A DNA stretch of 60,000 bases, from contig NC_088322.1 in NCBI RefSeq assembly GCF_910592395.1, positions 10,909,431 through 10,969,430 of the forward strand, in the 5' to 3' direction. Below are positions 59,378 through 60,000 of this stretch, piece after piece; the first letter of the stretch is position 1; each line of letters begins with the position of its first letter. Under the pieces are notes generated by a model, which saw only the letters and a list, made by a program, of their open reading frames with translations, was not told the origin of the DNA and searched no databases. Position numbers and translations under genes: made by a program. Origin of the DNA: Lineus longissimus. Lineage: Eukaryota > Nemertea > Pilidiophora > Heteronemertea > Lineidae.

Positions 59378-60000
59378 GCTAGCAACAATATTCCTCTGAC
59401 TTTGGTTCACAAAATTTGGTCTGGTAGAGCACTGTGGTCAACGGGTTGTAGAGTCTTATCAAGCCACTCTGTCAAGCATTAGCAAAGACCACGTGAATTT
59501 ATTATATATCATCATGTTACCTTATCTGCTGATGCTACCTTTATCATTAAATGACTGATTCTAAAACACCTTCGTTACAATGTTTCATTTTTATAATGCA
59601 TTGTGTATTAGTCTCGCTTTTATCACAGTGTTTTGGTGAGACAATCTGTGATCAGTTGTTGAAACTACCATAACCGCCCAAGCCATTTCCTCGAAAACAT
59701 CTCGAGAACGTTCTGGTCATCCAGCAATGCATGCAGTTATGATCCGCGATCTCTTCGTGACCCTGAGCCAACTGATGCTTCTCCCAACTGATGAACCGTG
59801 GTGTGTCAATGGCACTCCGGCCGAGGTCATGTCGCGATCGTACAGCGAAACAGGCCTACGCTGGCCCCTTTTGCTGCAATTGGAGAGTGTATTTCACTAG
59901 AAAACGATTGCGGCCCACATTGATCGCGATGCGATATTAGTCGAACGACATGTTAAATCATATTACGACAAAAATCGCTATGCGAGCGCATCAATGTTCA
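59378..60000. other. No gene recognised
   Basis: No supportable coding region, RNA gene or repeat up to the window edge. Confidence 0.5.

Overview
This window looks like nuclear DNA of a multicellular animal. It is AT-rich, coding sequence is scarce and split by GT-AG introns, and repeats are scattered throughout (tRNA-derived SINE-like units, short inverted-repeat elements, a LINE-type 3' end). There is no operon structure, no close-packed ORFs and no CRISPR array. The CD20/MS4A-like tetraspan gene, the SINE and MITE content and the frequent short ACATGTACATGT palindromes fit a marine invertebrate, perhaps an invertebrate deuterostome or a lophotrochozoan. The sequence alone does not let me choose.

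Layout. Positions 1 to about 51,000 are mostly non-coding. They hold a possible promoter with a non-coding first exon (about 3,630-3,792), three weak exon candidates (7,015-7,203; 17,017-17,103; 40,115-40,309), and many copies of an A/T-rich interspersed repeat built on the core TTAACTAAGAATCTT that often ends in GACCTGGG. This stretch also has a head-to-head pair of SINE-like elements (about 26,040-26,905), a short LINE-type 3' end (about 23,073-23,215) and two oppositely oriented copies of an element with ACCGGTA-type terminal inverted repeats (24,533-24,919 and 48,076-48,586). A foldback element lies at 49,174-49,297.

The gene-bearing end is 51,150-58,200, all on the plus strand. The best novel candidate is a two-exon gene (51,400-51,524 joined to 51,893-52,058) for a 96-residue secreted precursor: signal peptide, short acidic propeptide, dibasic site, then a basic 10-cysteine mature domain. 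It is followed by an MS4A/CD20-like four-span membrane protein of 227 residues in one coding exon (55,022-55,705). A possible cysteine-rich exon lies at 57,934-58,183. Both main genes have a splice acceptor 0-8 bases before the start codon, so their 5' leaders come from elsewhere. The last 1.4 kb (58,600-60,000) is a cluster of hairpins and a 372-bp inverted-repeat element.

The two main genes are neighbours, but nothing in the sequence shows that they act in one pathway. Most other open frames are short, lack recognisable domains or splice context, and are treated as chance.
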